Part shown: positions 1 to 8,310 of the stretch, one piece after another
Position numbering within the stretch: position 1 is the stretch's first letter
How the letters are laid out: each line of letters begins with the position of its first letter
DNA from: JABCZS01 sp041660525
GTDB taxonomy: Bacteria > Pseudomonadota > Gammaproteobacteria > JABCZS01
Reading direction: 5' to 3'
NCBI GenBank assembly: GCA_041660525.1
Contig: JBAZWD010000019.1
Location: forward strand, 1-28,553
DNA length: 28,553 nt
Translations under genes and position numbers: made by a program
The notes under the pieces: model-generated
Databases searched by the model: none
Told to the model about the DNA's origin: nothing
What the model saw: the letters and a program-made list of their open reading frames with translations, nothing else

Positions 1-15
1 ACGCTCTTCCTATCT
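1..15. other. Residual Illumina adapter sequence at contig end
   Basis: The first 15 bases read acgctcttcctatct. This matches the 3' end of the standard Illumina adapter (ACGCTCTTCCGATCT) at 14 of 15 positions. The ftsH reading frame loses its conserved sequence exactly here: after NWFPIILL the frame reads DRKS, where FtsH proteins continue with a hydrophobic IGVW-like stretch. The bases are best treated as artefact and not as genome. Confidence 0.85.
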
Positions 16-350
16 AATAAAATAATCGGGAACCAATTAATAAAGATTTGCATTAAAAGGCTGGGTTGTTCCGGCGGTTTACCCTGCACTTGCACCTGAT
101 TATCTAATAGATCACCCATTAAACCGGGATCGTCCATCGGCATATAAGTTGTAAAAGGTTCATTGGCACGATTTAAACCACGAATAGTTTTTTCGGTAAT
201 CGTGACTTGTTTAACATCCCCTCTGTCGACCATGTCTAAAAATTGGGAATATTCCACAGATGTACCTTGGCTGGTACTTGAGCCAAAGTTACTGAAAATT
301 GAAATTAAGATAATGGCTATCACTAGCCACATTAAAAGGTTTTTCATCAT
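16..350 (-). CDS. ftsH: ATP-dependent zinc metalloprotease FtsH, N-terminal fragment
   Basis: This is the 5' end of the gene for the membrane-anchored AAA+ protease that degrades misfolded membrane proteins and short-lived regulators. About 111 codons are present. They encode the first transmembrane helix (roughly residues 4-20, after MMKN), the small periplasmic domain with the FtsH-like segment TTYMPMDDPGL, and the start of the second helix (FINWFPIILL). The AAA ATPase and HEXXH protease domains lie beyond the contig end. Two adjacent ATG codons at 350 and 347 could start it, and the choice is uncertain. It begins 5 bases after the rlmE stop, and rlmE-ftsH is the classic gammaproteobacterial pairing. 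The truncation is an assembly end and not a gene lesion. Confidence 0.93.
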
Positions 351-355
351 ATCGC

Positions 356-985
356 TCAAGGTATTGTCCTCTTATAGCCGCTGGCTAGTATATAAACTTC
401 GCGTGACTGTGCGCGTGAAGCTTGTGGCTTAACAACCCGTACTTTATCATATTTTTGCTTAATCGACTGCAAAAACTCCGTAAATCCCGCCCCCTGAAAG
501 GCTTTTAGCAGCAAACCACCGCCCAATGGTAATATATTATCGGCTAAATCAAGCACACATTGAGCTAAGTGTAGCGTACGCAAAGCATCCATAGTGGAAC
601 TGCCGGTTAAATCCGGCGCGCAATCAGAAATAAGCCAATTAACTTTTCGACCGCCCAATGCATTGCTTAAGTCATCTAACATTGTATCGCTTTCAATATC
701 ACCTTGCAAAATAATTGTATTTTCGACTGGATACATAGTGATGCGGTCAACGGCCACAATTAAACCTTTGCGACCGACTTGTTTGGCCATTAATTCAGTC
801 CAGCTGCCAGGGGCTGCGCCTAATTCCACAACCACCATGCCGGGATGTAAAAATCGATATTTATCAAGCAGTTCTGTCAATTTAAAAACGGCGCGTGAAC
901 GTTGCCCCTCTTGTTGCGCACGTTTTACGTAAGGATCATTCACATGCTTTTTAAACCAAGCTTTGGTACTTTTAACGCCAGACAT
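356..985 (-). CDS. rlmE: 23S rRNA (uridine-2'-O)-methyltransferase RlmE
   Basis: This enzyme 2'-O-methylates U2552 in the A loop of 23S rRNA using S-adenosylmethionine, late in 50S assembly. With the start at 985 (MSGVKSTKAW) the protein has 209 residues, the same length as E. coli RlmE. The FtsJ K-D-K-E catalytic tetrad is visible at K35, D121, K161 and E196. The SAM-binding motif VVELGAAPGS spans about 52-61, with GS in place of the more common GG. An in-frame ATG at 1000 would add five residues (MGCCL) and deepen the overlap with the DUF1015 gene. I chose 985 because it matches family length, although no clear ribosome binding site favours either. The gene overlaps the end of the upstream DUF1015 gene by 14 bases. 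Confidence 0.95.
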   Translation of the reverse strand: MSGVKSTKAWFKKHVNDPYVKRAQQEGQRSRAVFKLTELLDKYRFLHPGMVVVELGAAPGSWTELMAKQVGRKGLIVAVDRITMYPVENTIILQGDIESDTMLDDLSNALGGRKVNWLISDCAPDLTGSSTMDALRTLHLAQCVLDLADNILPLGGGLLLKAFQGAGFTEFLQSIKQKYDKVRVVKPQASRAQSREVYILASGYKRTIP

Positions 986-2150
986 AAGACAACAACCCAT
1001 CGGCTAATTTAGGTTCAAACCAAGTGGATTTAGGTGGCATAATTTTTTCGGCATCACTGACGCGTAATAATTCTTGCATCGAGGTTGGATACATTAAAAA
1101 TCCTGCTGCATAAATGCCCGCATCGACTTGCTCTTTAATTTTATCTTGCGCATCAATACCGCCAACAAATGCAATGTTTTTATCTTGGCGAATATCAATG
1201 ATAGATAGAATCGGTGTTAAGATATTTTTAGTTAAAATATCAACGTCTAATTGATCGGCATCCTTGCTGGATAATTCATACGCTTTTCCAGATAAATATA
1301 AATTAATTTTTCCTTTTTGCTCTGGATATTCAAATTTATCTTTTGGAGTCACCGTGAAATCTTGTTTTAATTTTTCTAAAAATGTTTCTGGGGTTTCACC
1401 ATTTAAATTTTTAACTACGCGATGATAACCTAATATTTTTAATTCATCTTCTGGAAAAATAGCCGCAAGGCAATCGGTATATTTAGGATCTTTAGCATGC
1501 ATTTGAAAAGCGGCCTCATTGCGATGGTGGCCATCGGCAATATAAACTATTTCATGCTTATCTAATAATTCAGATATTTTTTGTGTATCTTTGATGCGCC
1601 AAATGCGATGAATCACATCTTGCAATTTAGCTTCTAATAAAGGTTTATCTTGGGTTAAATCTTTTAATAATTTTTTTAATTCAGGATCTTTTTTATGCGC
1701 AAGTAATGTGGGGCTAACTTGTGCGTGTAAAGCTTCAATGTGTTTAGCTCGATCTAAAACTTTATCTGGGCGTGTTAATTCATGACGACGGATTTTACCT
1801 GCAGCGTAGGCTTTACAACTTGCTTTAGCTAAAATACCAGTTTGTAAATGTTCACCTTGTTGCATTTGATAAATGTAAAAACAATCAACATCATCTTGCG
1901 TTAAAATATTTTCTTGTAATAAATGTTTAAAGTTATCAGCCGCTTTTTGATAAACGCTTTCATCATGTTCATCGACCGTTATCGGCAAATCAATTTCCGC
2001 ACAGGTAATGTGTAAAAAATTATAAGGCTTATTTTGTGCCAAGAATTCTGCTTGTGTACGCGTAACAACGTCATAAGGCGGCGCAATGGTTTGCTCGACA
2101 AATTCAGGTTTGGGGTGCAGGCCTTTAAATGGGGTAATAAATGAAGACAT
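972..2150 (-). CDS. DUF1015 family protein
   Basis: This 392-residue protein belongs to the DUF1015 (COG4198-like) family, which is widespread in bacteria and has no settled biochemical function. Recognition rests on the opening pattern (PFKGLHPKPEFVEQTIAPPYDVV, here residues 7-29 in part), the NFLHIT segment near 44-49, and the family signature IADGHHRNEAA at about 204-214. The double histidine in the last motif suggests a catalytic or metal-binding centre, which is inference. Length is usual for the family. No signal peptide or membrane segment is visible, so it is probably cytosolic. It lies 38 bases downstream of the small oxidase-subunit gene and overlaps rlmE by 14 bases, so co-transcription with both sides is likely. 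The local sequence is more AT-rich and lysine-rich than the ribosomal block. Confidence 0.85.
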   Translation of the reverse strand: MSSFITPFKGLHPKPEFVEQTIAPPYDVVTRTQAEFLAQNKPYNFLHITCAEIDLPITVDEHDESVYQKAADNFKHLLQENILTQDDVDCFYIYQMQQGEHLQTGILAKASCKAYAAGKIRRHELTRPDKVLDRAKHIEALHAQVSPTLLAHKKDPELKKLLKDLTQDKPLLEAKLQDVIHRIWRIKDTQKISELLDKHEIVYIADGHHRNEAAFQMHAKDPKYTDCLAAIFPEDELKILGYHRVVKNLNGETPETFLEKLKQDFTVTPKDKFEYPEQKGKINLYLSGKAYELSSKDADQLDVDILTKNILTPILSIIDIRQDKNIAFVGGIDAQDKIKEQVDAGIYAAGFLMYPTSMQELLRVSDAEKIMPPKSTWFEPKLADGLLSYVWR

Positions 2151-2188
2151 GGGATAATGATCCTCTATTGCAAAACCACCATTATATA

Positions 2189-2341
2189 TTAGGACAAACT
2201 TTTAAACAGCAATTTAATTGGATATGTGAAAATTATGACCGTCAGCAAGCCCATTATCCATAAAGCAATAAACCATAACCATTGCTTAATTTTAGGATGC
2301 GCAGTCAACCAAGTCGTGATTTGTTTAATACATATGTTCAT
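2189..2341 (-). CDS. Small membrane subunit of bd-type oxidase (CydX/DUF2474-like)
   Basis: A 50-codon reading frame starts at ATG 2341 inside the last codons of cydB (17-base overlap) and ends with TAA at 2189. The product begins MNICIKQITTWL and has one clear transmembrane helix at about residues 21-40 (WLWFIALWIMGLLTVIIFTY). That is the W..A.W..G pattern typical of the single-helix proteins encoded after cydB. In such operons a small protein (CydX or DUF2474 type) stabilises the oxidase in the inner membrane. Its position, overlap and single helix support the assignment. Which small-subunit family it belongs to is inferred. Automatic annotation would easily miss it because of its size. Confidence 0.72.
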   Translation of the reverse strand: MNICIKQITTWLTAHPKIKQWLWFIALWIMGLLTVIIFTYPIKLLFKSLS

Positions 2342-3347
2342 GATGGCTTTTACCTCGAAATGTATGATAGCTATAAGCGGTATAGGCTAAAATAAGAGGC
2401 AATAACGGCACAACGCCCACTAACATCAACGACAGTCCAGGACCTGAAGCCGCGGCTTCATGCACGGTATATTGAAACGGAATAATCCAAGGGTAAATGC
2501 TGAGACCAAAACCAATATAACCCATCAGAAAAATACCCATGCTCGTCCAAAAAGGACGCACTTCTTGTTTATCAAAATACAAATCATGCCACAACAAAAT
2601 AAATAAACCCAATGTCAAAAGCGGGATAGGCAGTAAATAATAAAAATGCGGTAAGCTAAACCAAAACTCACGAATGTGTATATTCAACATAGGCATGGTA
2701 ATGCTCACAACCACCATGAAAATACCTACAAAACTTAATACATAAGCAGCAACGCGACGCGCCCACGCTTGGGTGATATCTTCTGTTTTCATCACTAACC
2801 ATGTTGAACCTATCAATGCATAACCAAATACAACCGCTATTCCGGTCATAATACTAAAACCAGAAGCCCAATCAAATGGTCCGCCCGAAAAATTACGTCC
2901 ATCAACACTAACACCTTGCACAAATGCACCTAAAATAACACCTTGAAAAAACGCAGCGCCTAAGGACCCAAAGTGAAATGTATAATCCCATAAATAACGT
3001 GATTTACCTTCTGCTTTAAAGCGAAATTCAAAAGCAACGCCACGCATAATCAGACACAACAACATGACAATAATGGGAATATAAAAAGCCGGCATTAAAA
3101 TTGCGTAAGCCAGTGGGAAAGCAGCCAGCAATCCGCCCGCTCCTAAAACCAACCACGTTTCATTACCATCCCAAAACGGTGCTACTGAGTTCATCATCCG
3201 GTTGCGGCATCTATCACTCGGTGCAAATGGAAATATAATACCCACACCTAAATCAAAACCATCTAATAACACATATAACAAGATGGCTACAGCGATGATA
3301 ATGCCCCAAATTAACGGTAAATCTACGATAGTTGAAAAATCAAACAT
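2325..3347 (-). CDS. cydB: Cytochrome bd-type quinol oxidase subunit II (CIO type)
   Basis: This is the second integral-membrane subunit of a bd-type quinol:O2 oxidoreductase in the inner membrane. The chosen start is ATG 3347 (MFDFSTIVDLPLIW), with GGAGG eight bases upstream. An alternative 12 codons earlier would overlap cydA more and has no good ribosome binding site. The product has 340 residues and about eight or nine hydrophobic helices. Family signatures are LDGFDLGVG near residue 30 and NSVAPFWDGNETWLV near residue 55. Its first 8 bases overlap the cydA stop, which implies translational coupling. It is shorter than E. coli CydB (379) and resembles the cyanide-insensitive (CioB) branch. 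Confidence 0.95.
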   Translation of the reverse strand: MFDFSTIVDLPLIWGIIIAVAILLYVLLDGFDLGVGIIFPFAPSDRCRNRMMNSVAPFWDGNETWLVLGAGGLLAAFPLAYAILMPAFYIPIIVMLLCLIMRGVAFEFRFKAEGKSRYLWDYTFHFGSLGAAFFQGVILGAFVQGVSVDGRNFSGGPFDWASGFSIMTGIAVVFGYALIGSTWLVMKTEDITQAWARRVAAYVLSFVGIFMVVVSITMPMLNIHIREFWFSLPHFYYLLPIPLLTLGLFILLWHDLYFDKQEVRPFWTSMGIFLMGYIGFGLSIYPWIIPFQYTVHEAAASGPGLSLMLVGVVPLLPLILAYTAYSYHTFRGKSHHEHMY

Positions 3348-4683
3348 GTGTGCCTCCGTCAGCTTTTGGGATGCCTTTAGCAATTAATTTTAAAATATAA
3401 TAACTACCCGCACCAAATACCAAGGTATACATAACGACAAATGCAGATAAAGACCAAGCAACTTGCGGACCAATAATAGCGGGTGACACTGATTCTGCCG
3501 TACGTAGCACATTATAAACGGTAAATGGCTGGCGACCGATTTCTGTAACAAACCAACCCGCAAGCACCGCAATAAAACCCGAAGGCATCATCAACATCCA
3601 CCAACCATGTACAAAGCGACTGGTAAATAATTTCCCGCGGAAATAAAAAATTGTACTGACGATCCCGGTTAATATCATGAGTAAGCCTAATCCTACCATG
3701 ACACGAAAACACCAAAATACCCATCCAACAGGTGGCCTATCTTCTTTTGCCCATTCTTTTAAACCTTTAACTTCACCATTTAAATCATGGGTTAAAATTA
3801 AACTCGCTAATTTTGGAATTTTAATTTCAAAGTGATTCATTTCCTTTTCTTCATCCGGCCAAGCAAATAATAATAAGCCCGCGCCCTTTTCTGTTTCCCA
3901 AATACCTTCCATGGCTGCTACTTTTGCAGGTTGGTATTGTAAAGTATTAAGACCATGCAGATCGCCAATATAAGCTTGGATCGGCGCGACAAGAACAGCC
4001 ATAAGCGTGGCCATCGTTAACATAATTTTTGCTTGAGGAATATGACGTTTATTCCATAAATAAAACGCTGCAACGCCGCCCACCACAAACGCTGTCGCCA
4101 AATAAGCAGCTGTCACCATATGCATAAAACGATATGGAAATGAAGGATTGAAAATAATTGTCAACCAATCAGTGGGATGAAATAATCCATCTGCAGCAAT
4201 AGTAAATCCTTGCGGCGTTTGCATCCAACTATTAGCAGCCAAAATCCAAAACGCGGAAATGATCGTGCCCACTGCGACGATGCAAGTAGAAACAAAATGC
4301 ATACGCGGACTCACTCGCCCCCAACCGAATAACATAATGCCTAAAAACGAAGCTTCAAGGAAAAATGCAGTTAATACTTCAAAACCAAGCAAAGGTCCTA
4401 AAACATTGGCGATGGTGTCGGAAAAAACGGACCAATTGGTACCTAATTGATAAGATAAGACGACCCCTGAAACCACACCCATACCAAAAGCTACGGCAAA
4501 AATTTTAATCCAAAATTTATAAATATCGCGATAATGTTCATTACCGGTTTTAAGAAAAAGACCTTCGACCACAGCAAGAAAACTGGCAAGACCTATGGTA
4601 AACGCTGGGAATACAATATGAAAACTGATCGTGAACGCGAATTGAATGCGTGCGAGTAAAATGGGGTCTAGATCTGTTATCAT
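3340..4683 (-). CDS. cydA: Cytochrome bd-type quinol oxidase subunit I, short Q-loop (CIO type)
   Basis: This haem-bearing subunit of a terminal oxidase reduces O2 to water with electrons from quinol. Residues matching the E. coli ligands are visible: H22 (SFHIVFP) and H188 (RFMHMV) for haem, and M329 (FRVMVG) for haem b558. The proton-path acidic residues E102 and E110, and the Q-loop K254 and E259, are also present. The protein has 447 residues against 522 in E. coli, and the loss falls in the C-terminal part of the Q-loop between about 260 and 320. This is the short-Q-loop layout of cyanide-insensitive oxidases. Only 26 bases separate it from the upstream nucleotidyltransferase gene, so its promoter may lie inside that gene. 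Confidence 0.95.
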   Translation of the reverse strand: MITDLDPILLARIQFAFTISFHIVFPAFTIGLASFLAVVEGLFLKTGNEHYRDIYKFWIKIFAVAFGMGVVSGVVLSYQLGTNWSVFSDTIANVLGPLLGFEVLTAFFLEASFLGIMLFGWGRVSPRMHFVSTCIVAVGTIISAFWILAANSWMQTPQGFTIAADGLFHPTDWLTIIFNPSFPYRFMHMVTAAYLATAFVVGGVAAFYLWNKRHIPQAKIMLTMATLMAVLVAPIQAYIGDLHGLNTLQYQPAKVAAMEGIWETEKGAGLLLFAWPDEEKEMNHFEIKIPKLASLILTHDLNGEVKGLKEWAKEDRPPVGWVFWCFRVMVGLGLLMILTGIVSTIFYFRGKLFTSRFVHGWWMLMMPSGFIAVLAGWFVTEIGRQPFTVYNVLRTAESVSPAIIGPQVAWSLSAFVVMYTLVFGAGSYYILKLIAKGIPKADGGTHV

Positions 4684-4709
4684 ACGCTAATCATACTCCA
4701 TCTTTTGTT

Positions 4710-5420
4710 TTATTGCGACTGATCGATCATCATTTGCATGCGATTTAAGACCATGTCTTGTCTAATTTTATATTCCTCTGAATAATTCAAGTGTCCTGGC
4801 AATGCTTGCAGAAATAGATCATTACTCACTAAAGAATAAAGTTCTGAACTAAGATATTCTTTTACATTTTCTAAAGCATTCGATACATCTTCGACAATTT
4901 CAGCCCTAGCATCAATAATAAAAACTATATCTTCTAAATCATGGCTTGACAAGAAGTCTTGTTCCCCCCGATCTTTAAAGGCCTCAAATTTTGTGGCCAA
5001 AAAATAAGGTGCTGATATAAACTTTATTTGAATAGAATCATTTATTTTTTTAATTAATGAATTTTCAAGTGCATCCTTATACCATCTGTTGGAGAACCCT
5101 AATACATTTTCATCAATAGGCATAATATCCACGAAAATACCTTCACAATTCCATCGGCAAATTGGATGATCTCCAAATGGTATCTCTTTAAAACCTTTTT
5201 GCCTTAATTTTTCTGATAAATTATAATAGCTCGATTTTGTAACTACATTAACGATACAATCAACATCAACTGTAAATCTTACATCTGGAGATGCTTTGTC
5301 TGTCACTAGTAACCCAGTAACACATCCGCCTACAAAAACAACTTCATCACATAATTCCTCAAGACGATTTGCTACAAAGGCCAGAGTTTCAATATTTTTT
5401 TGTGCGTGATTCCTGCTCAT
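4710..5420 (-). CDS. Nucleotidyltransferase, AbiEii/MNT-like, putative toxin of a two-gene module
   Basis: This 236-residue protein has a Pol-beta-type nucleotidyltransferase fold. The GG pair at 31-32 (VFVGGCVTGLL) is followed by the metal-binding DVD at 52-54 (TVDVDCIV), and a third acidic residue may be D98 (GIFVDIMP). A lysine-containing segment at 138-151 (APYFLATKFEAFKDRG) and the HDLEDI motif at 160-165 resemble AbiEii-type proteins. Family members act as toxins by transferring nucleotides to tRNA or other targets, and the substrate here is unknown. The gene starts 4 bases after the winged-helix gene, with AGGA upstream, so the two are surely co-transcribed. The arrangement matches type IV-like toxin-antitoxin operons. 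A housekeeping nucleotidyltransferase is the alternative. Confidence 0.75.
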   Translation of the reverse strand: MSRNHAQKNIETLAFVANRLEELCDEVVFVGGCVTGLLVTDKASPDVRFTVDVDCIVNVVTKSSYYNLSEKLRQKGFKEIPFGDHPICRWNCEGIFVDIMPIDENVLGFSNRWYKDALENSLIKKINDSIQIKFISAPYFLATKFEAFKDRGEQDFLSSHDLEDIVFIIDARAEIVEDVSNALENVKEYLSSELYSLVSNDLFLQALPGHLNYSEEYKIRQDMVLNRMQMMIDQSQ

Positions 5421-5424
5421 TATT

Positions 5425-5982
5425 TTAATCCTGATTTATTTTTTTCAATTTTAATATGGCGGATAATTTTTGTATAGCGATTTTCTTTTCTCTAGCACGT
5501 CCAGAGCGTATCGCATCTATTAATGTTAATAAATCATAAAACAAAGGATCAAAATGTTTAGCAATAGATTCAGGTACACAAGGGTATAAAGGCTCAAGAG
5601 CAACGCCACGCTCACTCCCTTCCCCATATGGCCAAACAGGCATAGGATCATTTCCTGCAACAATTTCATCTTTTAAACTAGGCCCAGAATAACTAGTAGG
5701 AATTCCACGCGCCATGCCTCCCAGTTTTGCAGGAAAGGTATATTTTAAGGCATATATAAAAAACTCTTCACATGCCTGGATAATAGGTTCAGGCTTTGAA
5801 GGTGGATAATAAGGTGTGAGCAAACCAACAGTCACTAAACGTTTCAAGGCACTATTTACCTGAGATGGGCTTAAGCATAACTCATTCGCAAGGCCACTTT
5901 GTGACCAGCTTTTATCACCACGACGAGCAATTATTTTTGCTAACACTATGATATCTTGAGGTTTTATAATCATTTTATTCAT
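5425..5982 (-). CDS. Winged-helix DNA-binding protein, putative antitoxin/regulator
   Basis: This 185-residue protein has a MarR-like winged helix-turn-helix at about residues 10-58. The recognition region LSPSQVNSALKRLVTVGLL is clear. A C-terminal domain is rich in G, P and aromatic residues (VWPYGEGSERG and PLYPCVPESIAKHFDP, near 117-145) and ends in a basic helix (GRAREKKIAIQKL). I do not recognise the C-terminal domain by name. The gene sits directly upstream of the nucleotidyltransferase gene, where AbiEi-type antitoxins are also winged-helix regulators. Start 5982 is supported by AGGA seven bases upstream; a second ATG lies at 5973. The start codon lies inside a perfect inverted repeat, a likely operator for autoregulation. 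Confidence 0.75.
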   Translation of the reverse strand: MNKMIIKPQDIIVLAKIIARRGDKSWSQSGLANELCLSPSQVNSALKRLVTVGLLTPYYPPSKPEPIIQACEEFFIYALKYTFPAKLGGMARGIPTSYSGPSLKDEIVAGNDPMPVWPYGEGSERGVALEPLYPCVPESIAKHFDPLFYDLLTLIDAIRSGRAREKKIAIQKLSAILKLKKINQD

Positions 5983-6020
5983 TCCATATTCCTGATTCTA
6001 GAATATGGAATGAATAAAAT
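5972..6020. repeat. Perfect 20-bp inverted repeat over the start of the winged-helix gene
   Basis: Arms at 5972-5991 and 6001-6020 are exact reverse complements over all 20 bases, separated by a 9-base spacer. The left arm contains the start codon and first codons of the winged-helix gene. Near the centre is a smaller perfect palindrome, ATTCTAGAAT, at 5995-6004. The likeliest role is an operator bound by the winged-helix protein. An mRNA hairpin that hides the start codon is the alternative if transcription begins upstream of 6020. No U-tract follows, so it does not look like a terminator. Confidence 0.9.
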
Positions 6021-6066
6021 CAAGATTTCCTTCGCCCTAAGGAGGAGTTATTTGAAGATGATTTGT

Positions 6067-8309
6067 TTATAGGGTTGTTATATCAACTATATTTTCGCGT
6101 ATATTCTTCGGCAATACTTTCCCACGCTGTGCGCGTTTGCCTGCGTATTCTGATAATTCTTTGGCCGTTATTTTTAAAGATTTTTTATCAGTTTTTATCT
6201 CTAAGCCTTCGCCTTTGTTAAGCACTAACATGAAGCGCATTTTATCGGAGCCATCTGCGAGTTCTTTAGGATTAATTTGCATGATTTTGTTGCCTTTACC
6301 TTTGGGTAGAATCGGCAAATCGGCTAGATCAAAAATTAATAAATGTCCTGCTTGAGAAATGACTACGAGCTGTTGTTTTTTGATATCACTTACCAATAAG
6401 GGTGCGATGCTATCTGCATGCGTTGGCACGCTTAATACTTGTTTACCGCTTTTATTTTNNNNNNNNNNACTGTGGTTACAAATCCATAACCTGCGCTGCT
6501 GGCAAGAATGACTTGTTGAATAGGATCAGCAAGTAACATACCGGTAAAAAATGCACGCTCGGGTGGGGTAAATTTAGAAGTTAAGGGTTCGCCATAACCA
6601 CGTGCTGAAGCTAATGTGTTTGGCAATATGCTGTAACAACGACCGGTTGAATCTAAGAAAATCGCTAATTGATTTGCGCGCCCGGCAGCTTGCACTAAAA
6701 ATTCGTCGCCGGATTTATAGGTTAAACTGCGGCCATCTACTTCATGACCTTTTGCCTGACGTACCCAACCTTTTGCAGATAAAATTACGGTTAAAGGATC
6801 GTTAGATGCTTTTTCAGTTTCAACCATTTCTTGTGCGACTTCACGCTCAACAATTCTGGTTCTACGCTCATCACCTAAATCTTTGGCAAGAGTTTGTAAT
6901 TCTTTTTTAATTAAAGTCGTCATTTTGGTTTCAGAACCTAATACGGCTTCAAGTTGCTCGCGCTCGATTGCGAGTTCTTTTTGCTCAGCTTTAATTCTGA
7001 TTTCTTCAAGCTTGGCCAAATGGCGTAATTTTAATTCTAAAATACTTTCGGCTTGTTCTTCGCTTAATTTAAAACGATGCATTAATTCTAATTTAGGTTT
7101 TTCTTCATTACGAATAACAGCAATCACTTCATCGATATTTAAAAAAGCAATCAGCAAACCATCGAGGATATGCAATCTTGCAATAATTTTATCTAAACGA
7201 AATTGTAAACGACGGCGCACAGTTTCACGACGAAAGGCGAGCCATTCTGTTAAAATGGTGAAGAGATTTTTTACGCGTGGGCGATTGTCCATGCCTATCA
7301 TATTTAAATTAACACGATAACTACGCTCTAAATCTGTGGTTGCAAATAAATGCCGCATCAACGCATCGTTATCAACACGATTAGAGCGCAATATAATCAC
7401 TAAACGTGTTGGCGTTTCATGATCAGATTCATCGCGTAAATCCACGATCTGCGGTAATTTTTTAGCGTTCATTTGCTGCGCTATTTGTTCTAATACTTTT
7501 GCACCACTAGTTTGATGTGGCAATGCGCTAATCACAATTTCATCACGATTGTCTTGATACACTGCGCGCATTCTGACGGAACCATTTCCAGTTTCATATA
7601 TTGTTTGTAAATCTGCTTTACTTGTTATGATTTCAGCGCCGGTTGGATAATCTGGGCCTGGAATAAATCCACATAAATCTTTGATACTGGCTTTTGGATT
7701 TGATAATAAATAAATACAAGCATCAACGACTTCGCGCAAATTATGTGGCGGAATATCGGTGGCCATACCTACAGCGATACCCGTTGTGCCATTTAATAAA
7801 ATATTGGGTAATTCTGCGGGTAATAAACGCGGTTCATCTAATGTACCGTCAAAATTGGGTTGCCAGTTGGTCGTACCTTGATCTAATTCTTTTAATAAGA
7901 CTTCAGCATAAGGTGCTAAACGTGATTCAGTGTAACGCATCGCAGCAAATGATTTTGGATCATCTGCAGATCCCCAGTTTCCTTGTCCATCGACAAGTGG
8001 ATAACGATATGTAAATGGTTGCGCCATTAATACCATGGCTTCATAACAAGCACTATCACCGTGCGGATGAAACTTACCTAAAACGTCACCGACAGTACGT
8101 GCGGATTTTTTAAATTTTGCTGTGGCTTTTAAGCCTAATTCAGACATCGCATAAATAATACGCCGTTGCACGGGTTTTAAACCATCACCGACGTGCGGCA
8201 ATGCTCTGTCTAAAATAACGTACATGGAATAATCTAAGTACGCTTTTTCTGCAAATTCGCGCAGAGGTTGTTGTTCGATGCCTTCAAAATTTAATGTTTG
8301 TTGTGCCAT
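6067..8309 (-). CDS. parC: DNA topoisomerase IV subunit A (interrupted by a scaffold gap)
   Basis: This is the DNA-breaking and rejoining subunit of topoisomerase IV, the main chromosome decatenase, acting with ParE. The active-site tyrosine is Y126 (AAMRYTESRLAP). The quinolone-determining positions are wild type (S86 and E90 in HPHGDSACYE). A run of 10 Ns at 6459-6468 shifts the frame, so a naive translation stops soon after GFVTT. The frame continues past the gap as NKSGKQVLSVPTHADS and ends at 6067, matching the last blade region of the ParC C-terminal domain. Closing the gap with about 17 bases would give about 749 residues, against 752 in E. coli. It starts one base after the parE stop. 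I regard it as intact. Confidence 0.95.
6459..6468. other. parC: Scaffold gap (10 N) inside parC
   Basis: Ten Ns interrupt the parC C-terminal domain. Alignment to E. coli ParC suggests that five whole codons plus two single bases are missing, so the true gap is near 17 bases. Any length equal to 2 modulo 3 restores the frame. The placeholder of 10 does not, which creates a false stop. Confidence 0.95.
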
Positions 8310-8310
8310 G

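Noticed and set aside
6010..6072. A 20-codon plus-strand frame starting in the right arm of the inverted repeat, copying the first codons of the winged-helix gene.
   Set aside because: Its likeness to the gene start follows from the inverted repeat itself. It is very short and runs into the end of parC.
6067..6429. A separate 120-residue protein downstream of parC.
   Set aside because: It is the C-terminal end of ParC, cut off only by the frame error from the N gap. Upstream residues NKSGKQVLSV continue the same domain.
6883..7320. A 145-codon plus-strand frame opposite parC, and similar long antisense frames opposite parE, rlmE and the ribosomal genes.
   Set aside because: They are fully antisense to conserved genes, lack recognisable motifs and have no ribosome binding or promoter support.
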